This document shows positions 35,187 to 44,139 of a stretch of DNA of 64,000 nucleotides, piece by piece. The translations under genes were made by a program, and so were the position numbers. Positions within the stretch are counted from its first letter, which is position 1. Every line of letters begins with the position of its first letter. The notes beneath the pieces are model-generated. The model was not told where the DNA came from and ran no database searches. It saw nothing but the letters and a program-made list of their open reading frames with translations. This stretch comes from JAWKIW01 sp041394145 (GTDB taxonomy: Bacteria > Actinomycetota > Acidimicrobiia > Acidimicrobiales > Acidimicrobilacustridaceae): contig JAWKIW010000014.1 of the NCBI GenBank assembly GCA_041394145.1, positions 1-64,000 on the forward strand, given 5' to 3'.

Positions 35187-35963
35187 TCAGGGGCAGTGCC
35201 CGCCCCAGGGGCCGAGGCCCGACGAGCGCAGCAGCGCCAGGGCCAGCGCGTCCTGGTCGGCGGGCGACGCCGAGCTCGGCCGCGTGCCGACGAGGTCCAT
35301 CCGACCGACCGAGCGGGCGACGCTGTCCCAGGTGCCCTGGTGGAACTGGTAGGCGCCGTAGTAGCCGTTGCCGGTGTTGATGGCGTAGTTGCCCCCGGAC
35401 TCCCGCTGACGGATGCAGGCGAGGATGGCCGACTCGTTGCCGCCGCCGACCGACGGCGTGGCCTTCGGCGCAGGTGCCGGCGCCGGGGCGGGCGCGGGGG
35501 CGGCGGTCGGCGCGGGCGCCACGGCCTGGGCCTTGGCCGGCGCCGGGGCGGCGGTGGTCGTGGTGGTCACCGCCTTGGCGGTGGTCGAGGTGCTCGACGA
35601 GGTCGTGGCCGCCTTGGCCGTGGTCGAGGTGGTGGCCCACACCGTCGTCGAGGTCGTGGCCTTCCGGGTGGTGGACGTGGCCGTCGACGACGTCGACTCG
35701 ACCTCGTCGCTGGTGGTGTCGCTCGGGCCGCCCGTGGACTCGAAGGCGGCCCGCACCGGCTCGGTGTCGAGCGGCGAGGCGGCGAGGCCGACGCTCGAGC
35801 TCGACCGGCCGACGATGGCGGTCACGCCGGCGACGACCAGCGGCACGACGAGCACCACCAACATGGTCAGGCGCAGGGCCAGCGGCCGCGCCGGCGGCGT
35901 GGTGGCCGCCGAGGTCCTCGTGGTGGGGGTGGCACGCTCGCCGGAGCGGTCGCGTCGTGACAA
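35187..35963 (-). CDS. resuscitation-promoting-factor-type transglycosylase
   Basis: 258 residues. TTG 35963 follows AGGAGA by about five bases. One membrane or signal helix (LTMLVVLVVPLVVAGVTAIVG) leads to a long Ser/Thr/Ala/Pro-rich spacer with repeated STTAK and APAPAPA. The C-terminal 80 residues form an Rpf-like lysozyme fold: ACIRQRESGGNYAINTGNG (catalytic Glu in RESGG), YYGAYQFHQGTWDSV and LGPWGGHCP. It should cut peptidoglycan in growth or revival from dormancy. It heads a three-gene unit with a membrane protein and a YceI-like protein. Confidence 0.85.
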   Translation of the reverse strand: MSRRDRSGERATPTTRTSAATTPPARPLALRLTMLVVLVVPLVVAGVTAIVGRSSSSVGLAASPLDTEPVRAAFESTGGPSDTTSDEVESTSSTATSTTRKATTSTTVWATTSTTAKAATTSSSTSTTAKAVTTTTTAAPAPAKAQAVAPAPTAAPAPAPAPAPAPKATPSVGGGNESAILACIRQRESGGNYAINTGNGYYGAYQFHQGTWDSVARSVGRMDLVGTRPSSASPADQDALALALLRSSGLGPWGGHCP

Positions 35964-35995
35964 GGGGGTCTCCTACTCCTCAGCCCGTGGCGGTC

Positions 35996-36045
35996 ACCCT
36001 AGGGAGGGCCGTAACTCGTTCGCAACTTTCGCAACCCGTTGCGAA
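35996..36045 (-). promoter_or_regulatory. promoter and TTCGCAAC palindrome upstream of the Rpf-like gene
   Basis: On the minus strand TTGCGA (plus 36020-36025) and TAGGGT (plus 35996-36001) are 18 bases apart. Directly upstream is a perfect palindrome TTCGCAACCCGTTGCGAA (36028-36045) with eight-base arms, and one more half-site TTCGCAAC at 36019-36026 overlaps the -35. Three half-sites at a promoter suggest a dimeric transcription factor. Nothing else is seen in 36046-36200. Confidence 0.6.
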
Positions 36046-36200
36046 CAAAGCCTCGACTTCCGCAAGGCGTCCGTCATGAACGTGACCGAAGCATCACCCC
36101 AGGTCAGGCGGGCCGCCCCTGGCAGCCGCGCGCTGCATGTCGCCGCGTGTCGACTGGCCGCCCCGCGATGTTCACGTTCCCGCCGGCCGGTGGCGCCCGG

Positions 36201-36995
36201 TCACAGGCCGTAGATCGCCTCGGCGGCCGACCACGTGGCGGCGGCCACCTCGGCCACCGACCGGCCCTGCGCCGCCGCCACCGCCGCGCCGACCAGCGGC
36301 ACCAGCGCCGGGCGGTTGGGCCGGCCCCGGTGGGGCACGGGGGCGAGGTAGGGGCTGTCGGTCTCGACCAGCAGCCGGTCGAGCGGGCACTGCGCCGCCG
36401 CCTCGCGCACCTCGGGGGCCGAGGGGAAGGTGACGATGCCGCTGAAGGACAGGTGCATCCCGAGGTCGAGGGCGCGGCGGGCCTCGTCGGGGCCGCCGGT
36501 GAAGCAGTGCAGGACGGCGCGCCGGGGCACGCCCTCGGCGACGAGGATGTCGAAGGTGTCGGCCCACGCCTCCCGGCTGTGCACCACCAGGGCGAGCCCC
36601 CGGTCGTGGGCGAGGCCGATCTGGGCGGCGAACACCGCCCGCTGCTGGTCGCGGGGCGAGTGGTCGTAGTGGTAGTCCAGCCCGCACTCCCCGACCGCCA
36701 CCACGTCGGGGGCGTCGAGGAGCACGGCGACGGCCTCGAGGCGGACCGAGCCGTCGGGTGCGACCACCGTCGAGGCGTCGTGGGGGTGCACGCCGGCGGT
36801 GGCCCACACCCCGTCGAGCGAGGCCGCCCAACCGGCCATGGCCGTCGACGTCGCCACGTCGGTGCCCACCGTGACGAGCCGGGTGACCCCGGCGGCGTGC
36901 GCGTCGGCGACGACCTCGGCTCGCCGCCCGGCGTCGTCGGGAAGGTGGCAGTGGTGATCGATCCAGCGCGCCGCCGGTCCCCCCGGATCAGCCAT
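36201..36995 (-). CDS. tatD: TatD-family metal-dependent DNase/hydrolase
   Basis: 264 residues with the amidohydrolase-type metal set: DHHCHLP, GECGLDYHYDH, HSREAW, HCFTGG and ETDSPYL. TatD proteins have 3'-5' exonuclease activity and roles in DNA repair or quality control. ATG 36995 overlaps the end of metG by eight bases, so the two are co-translated; metG-tatD is a widespread bacterial pairing. Confidence 0.93.
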   Translation of the reverse strand: MADPGGPAARWIDHHCHLPDDAGRRAEVVADAHAAGVTRLVTVGTDVATSTAMAGWAASLDGVWATAGVHPHDASTVVAPDGSVRLEAVAVLLDAPDVVAVGECGLDYHYDHSPRDQQRAVFAAQIGLAHDRGLALVVHSREAWADTFDILVAEGVPRRAVLHCFTGGPDEARRALDLGMHLSFSGIVTFPSAPEVREAAAQCPLDRLLVETDSPYLAPVPHRGRPNRPALVPLVGAAVAAAQGRSVAEVAAATWSAAEAIYGL

Positions 36996-38526
36996 CGGTG
37001 CGGATCCGGGGGAACAGGGGGGCGCCCTTGGTGACCGGTAGGCCCCCCGGGTAGCCACCCCACGCCGCGGCGTCGGGAAGGCGCTGGTCGCGGGGCGTGC
37101 CGGGCAGCCCGATGCGCCGCCACACCTCGTCGCTGGTGCGGGGCACCGCCGGCGACGCCAGCAGCGCCACGATGCGCAGGACCTCGAGGGCGTCGCCGAG
37201 GACGGCGTCGACCTCGGGGCCGGGGTCGAGCTTCCACGGCTCGTGGGCCTCGAGGTGGGCGTTCGCCTCCCGGATGAGGCGCCAGGTGGCCTCCAGCGCC
37301 CGGGACGGGGCGACGTCGGCCCACGCCGCGGCGGCCTCCGCGTAGACCTCGGCGGCGACGACGGCGAGGGGGCTGCCGGCCGTGGGTGCCGGGCCGACCC
37401 CGCCGCACTGCTTGCCGACCACCGTCGCCACCCGGGACAGCAGGTTGCCGAGGTTGTTGGCCAGGTCGGTGTTGTACCGGGTGACCATCCCCTCGTAGGA
37501 GAAGTCGCCGTCGGGGCCGAAGGTGGCGTCGCGCAGGAAGTGGTAGCGGAAGCCGTCGACGCCGAAGTCGTCGACGAGGTCGGCCGGGAAGATCTGGTTG
37601 AGCCGCGTCTTGCTCATCTTCTCCCCGCCCACCAGCAGGTAGCCGTGGACGAACAGCCGGTGGGGCGGCGCCTCGCCGGCGGCCAGCAGCATGGCCGGCC
37701 AGTAGACGCAGTGGAACCGGAGGATGTCCTTGCCGAGCAGGTGGTGGACCGCCGGCCACCAGGCGTCGAACCGGTCGTGGTCGGTGCCGTAGCCGATGGC
37801 GGTCACGTAGTTGATGAGGGCGTCGTACCAGACGTAGAAGACGTGGTCGGGGTCCCAGGGCACCGGCACGCCCCACGAGATCGAGGTGCGGGTGATGGAG
37901 ATGTCCTCGAGCCCCTGGCGGATGATGCCGAGCGCCTCGTTGCGCTTGCCGGCCGGCTGCACGGCGTCGGGGTTGGCCTCGTACCAGTCGAGCAGGGGCT
38001 GGGTGAACGCCGACAGGCGGAAGAACCAGTTCTCCTCCTCGAGGTGCTCGACGGGCCGGTGGTGGATCGGGCACAGCTCGCCGTCGAGGAGGTCGGCCGG
38101 CGTGTAGTACGCCTCGCACGCCACGCAGTACAGGCCGGCGTAGGTGTCCTGGTAGATGAAGCCGTTGTCGTGGGCCTTCTGGAGGAACGCCTGGACCGAG
38201 ACGGTGTGGCGGTCCTCGGTGGTGCGGATGAAGTCGTCGTAGGAGATGTCGAGCAGGTCCCACGCCTCGCGGAACCGGGCGCTGGTGACGTCGGCGTGCT
38301 CGTGGGGGGTGCGGCCCTGCTCCTCGGCGGCGCGCTGGACCTTCAGCCCGTGCTCGTCGGTGCCGGTGAGGAAGAAGGTCTCGTCGCCGAGCAGGCGGTG
38401 CCAGCGGGCGAGGGCGTCGGCGGTGACCGTGGTGTAGGCGTGGCCGATGTGGGGGACGTCGTTGACGTAGTAGATCGGCGTCGTCACGTAGAAGCGGGAC
38501 ACGGGCGGAACACTACTGGTGGCCAT
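36988..38526 (-). CDS. metG: methionyl-tRNA synthetase
   Basis: 512 residues, class I synthetase charging tRNA-Met. HIGH motif is PHIGHAYT, KMSKS-type is GGEKMSKT, and the zinc-knuckle region holds YCVACEAYYTPADLLDGELC with two Cys pairs partly retained. The C-terminal anticodon domain is complete and there is no dimerisation extension. ATG 38526 follows GAGAGGAG by seven bases. A leader of about 150 bases lies upstream. Confidence 0.97.
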   Translation of the reverse strand: MATSSVPPVSRFYVTTPIYYVNDVPHIGHAYTTVTADALARWHRLLGDETFFLTGTDEHGLKVQRAAEEQGRTPHEHADVTSARFREAWDLLDISYDDFIRTTEDRHTVSVQAFLQKAHDNGFIYQDTYAGLYCVACEAYYTPADLLDGELCPIHHRPVEHLEEENWFFRLSAFTQPLLDWYEANPDAVQPAGKRNEALGIIRQGLEDISITRTSISWGVPVPWDPDHVFYVWYDALINYVTAIGYGTDHDRFDAWWPAVHHLLGKDILRFHCVYWPAMLLAAGEAPPHRLFVHGYLLVGGEKMSKTRLNQIFPADLVDDFGVDGFRYHFLRDATFGPDGDFSYEGMVTRYNTDLANNLGNLLSRVATVVGKQCGGVGPAPTAGSPLAVVAAEVYAEAAAAWADVAPSRALEATWRLIREANAHLEAHEPWKLDPGPEVDAVLGDALEVLRIVALLASPAVPRTSDEVWRRIGLPGTPRDQRLPDAAAWGGYPGGLPVTKGAPLFPRIRTDG

Positions 38527-38577
38527 GGTGGGCTCCTCTCGTTCGGTCGGGGCGACGAGGGGCCCAGGACGCGCCAC

Positions 38578-38598
38578 GGGCCCCGTTCGACGGGGCCC
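38578..38598 (-). promoter_or_regulatory. strong hairpin in the rmuC-metG gap
   Basis: GGGCCCCGT and ACGGGGCCC pair perfectly over nine bases around a TCG loop. It lies about 50 bases upstream of the metG start and 160 bases past the rmuC stop. It could be the rmuC terminator or an attenuation element in the metG leader, which may begin at a TAGCGT box near 38685. There is no T-run and no T-box signature that I can see. Confidence 0.45.
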
Positions 38599-38759
38599 GC
38601 TGGTGCGCTCGGTCGGACGATCGCGTGGTGGCCCCGGTCAGGGGCGGCACATCCTCGGCGTCGGGCGGCGATCGGTCACGGCCTCGACGCTACCGGCCCC
38701 CGGGGCGGGACCCACCGCGAGTTCTCGGGGACCGACGCGCCGTCGGGCACCGCGGCGCC

Positions 38760-40172
38760 TCACCGGGCGCGCACCGGGCGCAGCCGGGCCACGCGCGGCG
38801 ACCTCGGCGTCGACGCCGGCGTGCCGTTGACCGCGATCGGCTCGCTGACGACCTCGCCGGCCACGCTCGGGGCGGGGTGGACCTCGGCGCCGTCGTCGAT
38901 CTCGACACCGTCGTCGATCTCGTCGGCGGCCCGGCCCGCCGGGGCATCCTCGACGGGATCGGCCACGCCCCGCAGGGTGCGGAGCCGCTCGATCTCGTCG
39001 AGGTGCCGGGTGAGCTGGCGCTTGCGCACGCCGGTGAGGTCGTCGTAGCTGCGCTGGACGGTCCCCAGCTGGCGGCCCAGGGTGTCGAGCTTGTCGGCGA
39101 AGGCGTCCCACTGGGTCGTGAAGTCGCCGAGGCAGCGCAAGATGTCGTCGCTGGTGCGGGCCAGCTGGAAGGTGTCGACGGACTGTCGGATCACCCCGAG
39201 CACCGCGAACAGGGTGAACGGCGAGCACATGACGACGTGGTGCTGCAGGGCGAAGTCGAGCAGCGCCGGATCGTGCTCGTGCACGAAGCCGTACACGCTC
39301 TCGTTGGGGATGAACAGCAGCACGTAGCCGACCGTGGCCTCGGCGTCGAGGTAGCCGCGGCCGGTGAGCTCCTTGATGCGGTTGCGGACGTCGCGCAGGA
39401 AGGCCCGCGTCGCCTCGTCGCGCTCGCCGGCGTGCTGCGCCTCGAGGTGGCGCAGGTAGTTGTCGATCGGGAACTTCACGTCCATGTGCAGGACGCGGCC
39501 CTCGGGCAGCAGGAAGGTGACGTCGGGCCGGCCGCCGCCGGGCAGGGTCACCTGCTTGCGGTAGTTGACGCCCTCGAGCATCCCGGCGAGGCGCAGCACG
39601 TCGTCGGCCATGCGCTCACCCCACACGCCCCGGGCCCGCGACGACGACAGGGCCTCGCGCAGCGCCTGGGTGGTGGTGGCCAGCTCGCCGCTGGTGCGCA
39701 CCGCGTCGGCCAGGCCGGCGACCAGCTGGCCGTGCTGCTCGGCCTTCTCCTTCTGGAGCTGGGCGACGAGGCCGCGCAGCTGGCGCAGCTCCTCGTTCAT
39801 CTCCCCCACCCGCTGGTCGATGGCCTGCTGGCGCAGGTCGAGCTCGCCGCTGGCGGCCTGGGCGTGGATCGACAGCCGGTCGCCGGCGATGGTCGCCACC
39901 GTCTCGACCGCGGCCTGGGTGTGGGTGGCCAGCCGGTCGGCCGCCACCGCCGTCACCCGGTCGACGGCGGACGCCACGGCGGCGTCGACGGCGGCGTCGC
40001 GCTGGTCGGCCAGGGCGGCGACCGCCTCGGCCACGGCCAGCCGCCGCGCCGCCTCGGCCTGCTCGTGCTCGGCGGCGCCGTGGCGCCGCCGCGCCCTTGC
40101 CGCCGCCACGGCGACGACGATGCCGACACCGGCCCCGGCCAGGACTCCCAGGATCACAGCCACGATGACCAT
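38760..40172 (-). CDS. rmuC: RmuC-family DNA recombination protein
   Basis: 470 residues: one N-terminal membrane helix (MVIVAVILGVLAGAGVGIVVAVA), a long Ala/Gln/Glu coiled coil, and the RmuC nuclease-like domain (SSRARGVWGERMADDVLRLAG, LPGGGRPDVTFLLPEG, LHMDVKFPIDNYLRHL, YVLLFIPNESVYGFVHEHD). RmuC limits DNA inversions and is related to restriction-like endonucleases. TAGGGT (plus 40180-40185) is seven bases before the ATG: leaderless. The C-terminal 50 residues are a variable charged tail. Confidence 0.93.
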   Translation of the reverse strand: MVIVAVILGVLAGAGVGIVVAVAAARARRRHGAAEHEQAEAARRLAVAEAVAALADQRDAAVDAAVASAVDRVTAVAADRLATHTQAAVETVATIAGDRLSIHAQAASGELDLRQQAIDQRVGEMNEELRQLRGLVAQLQKEKAEQHGQLVAGLADAVRTSGELATTTQALREALSSSRARGVWGERMADDVLRLAGMLEGVNYRKQVTLPGGGRPDVTFLLPEGRVLHMDVKFPIDNYLRHLEAQHAGERDEATRAFLRDVRNRIKELTGRGYLDAEATVGYVLLFIPNESVYGFVHEHDPALLDFALQHHVVMCSPFTLFAVLGVIRQSVDTFQLARTSDDILRCLGDFTTQWDAFADKLDTLGRQLGTVQRSYDDLTGVRKRQLTRHLDEIERLRTLRGVADPVEDAPAGRAADEIDDGVEIDDGAEVHPAPSVAGEVVSEPIAVNGTPASTPRSPRVARLRPVRAR

Positions 40173-40261
40173 GCCCGAAACCCTAAGGAGGGGGTGTGAC
40201 AGGAACGGGGATGGCCCGCCGCACGGCACCCGGCGTGACCCACCCCGAAGGGTGCAGACCG

Positions 40262-40618
40262 TCAACCCGCGGCGAGCCAGGGCCGGACCAGCACGACGCT
40301 GGCCCGGGGGTCGCCCCACACCGGGACGAACTGCACCGGTCGGTCGGCGAAGGCCTCCCACCCGGGGTCGACCTCGGCCTCCACGACGTGGCCCTCGTCG
40401 GGCTCGAGGGCCTCCCGCACGCCGGCCAGGGCCGCGGTCAGGGCCAGCGCCATCGCCGACGACCGGGCCCGCCCGGCCGACGATCGAGCCGCGCCGTCGG
40501 GCGGCGCCTCGTCGGCGGGAGCGCCCGCGCCGAGTCGCCGCAGCGTCGGCTCGTCGTAGATCGCCTCGAGCGGCAGGCCGCGTCCGGGCGGGCTGTCGAC
40601 GTCGTCGGGCTCGATCAC
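40262..40618 (-). CDS. small uncharacterised protein after rsmI
   Basis: 118 residues starting at GTG 40618, ten bases after rsmI in the same direction. The N-terminus reads VIEPDDVDSPPGRGLPLEAIYDEPTL, and the C-terminus PVQFVPVWGDPRASVVLVRPW. No signal, membrane helix or known motif. Its close spacing suggests co-transcription with rsmI. I do not recognise the family. Confidence 0.6.
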   Translation of the reverse strand: MIEPDDVDSPPGRGLPLEAIYDEPTLRRLGAGAPADEAPPDGAARSSAGRARSSAMALALTAALAGVREALEPDEGHVVEAEVDPGWEAFADRPVQFVPVWGDPRASVVLVRPWLAAG

Positions 40619-40628
40619 GACGGCCAGC

Positions 40629-41477
40629 CTACGCCGAGTCGCCTCCGTCCCCGCCGGTCGCGAGGTCGTACACCCGCCGCTTCGCGACGCCGAGGGCCCG
40701 GGCCACCGTCGCCACCGCGTCCTTGGTCGACAGCCCCGCACCGCGTGCCGCCGCCAGCGCCTCCCGGATGGCGTCGTCGTCGGCCTCCTCGGGCGCCGGT
40801 GCACCGGCCAGCACCACCACGTGCTCGCCGCGGGGCTCGGCGTCGGCAGCCCGGGCCACGGCGTCGCCCAGGTTGCCCCGCCACACCTCCTCGTGGAGCT
40901 TGGTCAGCTCGCGGGCGATCACGACCGGGCGGTCCTCGCCGCACGCCGCGGCCAGGTCGGCGAGCGTGCGGGCCAGTCGGTGCGGCGCCTCGTAGAGCAC
41001 CACCGTTCGGCGCTCGGCCGCCACCTCGGCGAGGCGGGCCGTGCGCCCACTGCCCTTCCGGGGCAGGAAGCCCTCCATGACGAACCGACCGGTCGGCAGC
41101 CCGCTCACCACCAGCGCGGCCACCGCCGCCGAGGGGCCGGGCACGACCTCGACGGCGTGCCCGGCGTCGACCGCGGCCCGCACCAGCCGCTCGCCGGGAT
41201 CGGAGATGCCGGGCATGCCGGCGTCGCTCACCACGACGATCCGCTCGCCCCGACGCAGGCGCTCGAGCACCTCGCCGATGCGCCGCACCTCGTTGTGGTC
41301 GTTGGCCACCAGCAGGGCCCGGGCCCGCACCCCCGCCCGCTCGAGCAGCTTGCCGGTGCGCCGGGTGTCCTCGCACACCACGGCGTCGGCGCCCGCCAGC
41401 TCCTGCACCGCCCGATGTGACAGATCTCCGAGGTTGCCGATGGGCGTGGCCACCAGCACCAGGGCCGCGCCGCTCAC
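40629..41477 (-). CDS. rsmI: 16S rRNA (cytidine-1402-2'-O)-methyltransferase
   Basis: 282 residues, tetrapyrrole-methylase-like fold. Motifs ATPIGNLGDLSHRAVQ, VCEDTRRTGKLL, VSDAGMPGISDPG and GFLPRKGSGR are characteristic of RsmI, which methylates C1402 of 16S rRNA together with RsmH. GTG 41477 overlaps the stop of the DUF192 gene by four bases. Confidence 0.95.
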   Translation of the reverse strand: MSGAALVLVATPIGNLGDLSHRAVQELAGADAVVCEDTRRTGKLLERAGVRARALLVANDHNEVRRIGEVLERLRRGERIVVVSDAGMPGISDPGERLVRAAVDAGHAVEVVPGPSAAVAALVVSGLPTGRFVMEGFLPRKGSGRTARLAEVAAERRTVVLYEAPHRLARTLADLAAACGEDRPVVIARELTKLHEEVWRGNLGDAVARAADAEPRGEHVVVLAGAPAPEEADDDAIREALAAARGAGLSTKDAVATVARALGVAKRRVYDLATGGDGGDSA

Positions 41478-41872
41478 CGGTCGTCGCGGCCGCCGGGACG
41501 GCCGGCCTCCTCGTCGCCGCCCCGCACCCGCAGCCGGTCGCCGGCGGCCAGGCCCCACGACCGCATCACCCCGGCCTCGGCCTCGAGCACGCCGACGGCC
41601 CGCCACACGGGCAGGCCCAGACGGTTGCGCTCCATGGTGCGCACCTTGAGCACGCGGAGGTCGTCGGCGTCGTCCTCGTCGCGCCCCACGTAGGCGACGT
41701 CGATCGGGAACCGCATGCGGAACGTGTGCACCGACCGGGCCGGCGACAGCAGCAGCACGCCGTCGATGCCGTCGCGACCGAGCAGCCCGCGCATGCGGGC
41801 CCGGCGGTCGCGGGCGATCTCGACCGAGGCCAGCACCTCGCCGTCGCGCACCAGCCAACCCATCCGCCGCAC
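41474..41872 (-). CDS. DUF192 family protein
   Basis: 132 residues. The core has ARMRGLLGRDGIDGVLLL, HTFRMRFPIDVAYV and the closing GVLEAEAGVMRSWGLAAGDRLRV, matching DUF192, a small beta-barrel family of unknown function. GTG 41872 (used) is three bases after the ychF stop; ATG 41863 is possible. No signal peptide, whereas many relatives are exported. Lies between ychF and rsmI in one transcript. Confidence 0.85.
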   Translation of the reverse strand: MRRMGWLVRDGEVLASVEIARDRRARMRGLLGRDGIDGVLLLSPARSVHTFRMRFPIDVAYVGRDEDDADDLRVLKVRTMERNRLGLPVWRAVGVLEAEAGVMRSWGLAAGDRLRVRGGDEEAGRPGGRDDR

Positions 41873-41875
41873 CCG

Positions 41876-42952
41876 TCAGACGTTGAAGCGGATCTCGAGG
41901 ACGTCGCCGTCGGCGACCTCGTAGTCCTTGCCCTCCACCCGCAGCTTGCCGACCTCGCGGGCCTTGGCCCACGAGCCGATCTCGAGCAGCTCGTCCCAGT
42001 GGATCACCTCGGCCCGGATGAACCCACGCTCGAAGTCGGTGTGGATCACCCCGGCGCACTGCGGCGCCTTCCACCCGGCCTTGAACGTCCAGGCCCGGCT
42101 CTCCTTCTCGCCCGTGGTGAAGAAGGTGCGCAGGCCGAGCAGGTGGTAGGCGGTCCGCACGAACCGCGGCAGCGCGCCCTCGCCCAGCCCCAGGCCCTCG
42201 AGCATCTCGGCCCGCTCGTCGTCGGCCAGCTGGGCGGCCTCGGCCTCCAGCTGCACGCACATGCCGATGACCTCGCCGTGGTCGCCCAGCTCGGTGGCCA
42301 CCGGCTCGCACAGCTCGTCGACCCGGTCGAGGTCGTCCTCGCCCACGTTGACGACGGCGAGCACCGGCTTGTTGGTGAGCAGGAACCACGGGCGCAGCAG
42401 CTCGCGCTGCGTCGTCGACAGACCGGAGCGGTAGATCGGCGTGCCCTCGGCCAGCGCGGCGTAGGCAGCCTCGAGGGCGGCCACCTCGTCGGCGAGGGCC
42501 CGGTCGGCTCTGGCGGCCTTGCGACGCTTGTCGATCTGGTTCTCGACGCCCTCCAGGTCGGCCAGGGCGATCTCGGTCTCGACGATGCGCAGGTGCTCGA
42601 GCGGGTCGGACGGGCCGGTGACGTCGTCGTCGACGAAGGCCCGCAGGACGAAGACGATGGCGTCGGCCTCGCGGATGTTGGCGAGGAAGCGGTTGCCGAG
42701 GCCCTCACCCTGGCTGGCCCCCTCGACCAGACCGCCGATGTCGACGAACTGGACGCTGGCCGGCACGACGTTGCGTGAGCTCGACATCTCGGCCAGACGG
42801 TCGAGGCGCTCGTCGGGGACCTTGGCCACGCCGACGTTCGGGTCCTTGGTGGCGAAGGCGTACGGCGCGGCCAGCGCGCTGGCGCCGGACAGCGCGTTGT
42901 ACAGCGACGACTTCCCTGCGTTGGGCAGGCCCACGAACCCGAAGCGCTCCAT
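41876..42952 (-). CDS. ychF: redox-regulated ATPase YchF
   Basis: 358 residues, Obg-family P-loop protein that binds ATP. G1 is GLPNAGKSSLYNAL, G3 DIGGLVEGASQGEGLGNRFL, and the altered G4 (NVGEDD) explains ATP preference; the C-terminal TGS domain has AGVIHTDFERGFIRAEVI. TAGCCT (plus 42961-42966) is eight bases before the ATG, so leaderless. It shares a 79-base divergent promoter region with the PHP gene. Confidence 0.96.
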   Translation of the reverse strand: MERFGFVGLPNAGKSSLYNALSGASALAAPYAFATKDPNVGVAKVPDERLDRLAEMSSSRNVVPASVQFVDIGGLVEGASQGEGLGNRFLANIREADAIVFVLRAFVDDDVTGPSDPLEHLRIVETEIALADLEGVENQIDKRRKAARADRALADEVAALEAAYAALAEGTPIYRSGLSTTQRELLRPWFLLTNKPVLAVVNVGEDDLDRVDELCEPVATELGDHGEVIGMCVQLEAEAAQLADDERAEMLEGLGLGEGALPRFVRTAYHLLGLRTFFTTGEKESRAWTFKAGWKAPQCAGVIHTDFERGFIRAEVIHWDELLEIGSWAKAREVGKLRVEGKDYEVADGDVLEIRFNV

Positions 42953-43031
42953 CGGGCGCCAGGCTACCCGTGGCCCGACCGCCGACCGCCCGGCGCCGCC
43001 GCCGTGTCCCGGCACCGGTAGCCTCCGGGCG

Positions 43032-44126
43032 ATGCCCGTCGAGCCACCGCCGTGGTGCCGGCCGGCCGTCGCCCCCCTGCGCCCGGTCGACGCCCTGCGC
43101 CGCATCGTGTACCTGCTCGACCGGGTCCTCGCCGAGCCCTACAAGGTCCGGGCCTTCCGGCGGGCCGCCGAGGCCGTCGACGAGCTGGGCGACGCCCGCG
43201 TCGGGCGCCTGGCGGCCACCGGCGCGCTCGAGGACGTGCCGGGGATCGGCCGCACCACCGCCGCCGTGATCACCCAAGCCGCCCAGGGCCGCGTGCCCGA
43301 GTACCTCGAGCGCCTGGAGGCCGAGACCGTCATCGAGGTGCCCGACGCCGCCCGCCCGTACCGTGCGGCCCTGCGGGGCGACTGCCACCTCCACTCGGAC
43401 TGGTCCGACGGCGGCGCCTCGATCGAGGCGATGGCCCTCACCGCGCGGGAGCTCGGTCACGACTACGTGGTGCTCACCGACCACTCGCCGCGCCTCACGG
43501 TGGCCCACGGCCTCGACCGCGAGCGACTGCTCGACCAGCTCCGCGTGGTGGACGAGCTCAACGAGCGCCTGGCGCCGTTCCGCGTCCTCACGGGCATGGA
43601 GGTCGACATCCTGCCCGACGGCCGCCTCGACCTCGACGACGACCTCCTGGCCCGCCTCGACGTCGTGGTGGCGAGCGTCCACTCGAAGCTGCGCATGGAC
43701 GCCCCCACCATGACCCGGCGGCTGGTGCTCGCCGCCGCCAGCCCCCACGTCGACATCCTCGGGCACTGCACCGGCCGCAAGCTGTCGAGCGACGGCGAGC
43801 AGCCCGCCTCCGACACCGCCGCCAAGCGCCCGCCCAGCACGTTCGACGCCGACCTCGTGTTCGCCGCCTGCGCCCGGTTCGACACCGCGGTGGAGATCAA
43901 CTGCCGGCCCGAGCGCCAGGACCCGCCCGACGAGCTGCTGGCGCTGGCGCTCGAGTGGGGCTGTCGCCTGGCCGTCGACACCGACGCCCACGCCCCCGGC
44001 CAGCTCGAGTGGCAGCCGAGCGGCTGTGCCAAGGCGGCCCGCCACGACGTCGACGTCGACCGGATCGTGAACACCTGGGACGCCGACCGCCTCGTCGCCT
44101 GGGCCGCGTCGCACCCCCTCGACTAG
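43032..44126 (+). CDS. PHP-domain phosphoesterase with N-terminal HhH domain
   Basis: 364 residues. Residues 1-95 resemble the helix-hairpin-helix domain of polymerase X (LEDVPGIGRTTAAVI). Residues from about 115 are a PHP domain with its metal ligands: GDCHLHSDWSDG, VLTDHSPR, GMEVDILPDG, ASVHSKL, GHCTGR, EINCRPERQDPP and DTDAHAP. The polymerase palm of full PolX is absent, so this is a stand-alone PHP nuclease or phosphatase, possibly in DNA repair. TAGCCT (43019-43024) is seven bases before ATG: leaderless. Confidence 0.9.
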   Translation: MPVEPPPWCRPAVAPLRPVDALRRIVYLLDRVLAEPYKVRAFRRAAEAVDELGDARVGRLAATGALEDVPGIGRTTAAVITQAAQGRVPEYLERLEAETVIEVPDAARPYRAALRGDCHLHSDWSDGGASIEAMALTARELGHDYVVLTDHSPRLTVAHGLDRERLLDQLRVVDELNERLAPFRVLTGMEVDILPDGRLDLDDDLLARLDVVVASVHSKLRMDAPTMTRRLVLAAASPHVDILGHCTGRKLSSDGEQPASDTAAKRPPSTFDADLVFAACARFDTAVEINCRPERQDPPDELLALALEWGCRLAVDTDAHAPGQLEWQPSGCAKAARHDVDVDRIVNTWDADRLVAWAASHPLD

Positions 44127-44139
44127 CGTGCACGGACCT

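Noticed and set aside
38527..38759. T-box or SAM riboswitch in the metG leader
   Set aside because: A strong hairpin is present, but no T-box sequence, specifier loop or SAM-riboswitch core could be recognised.
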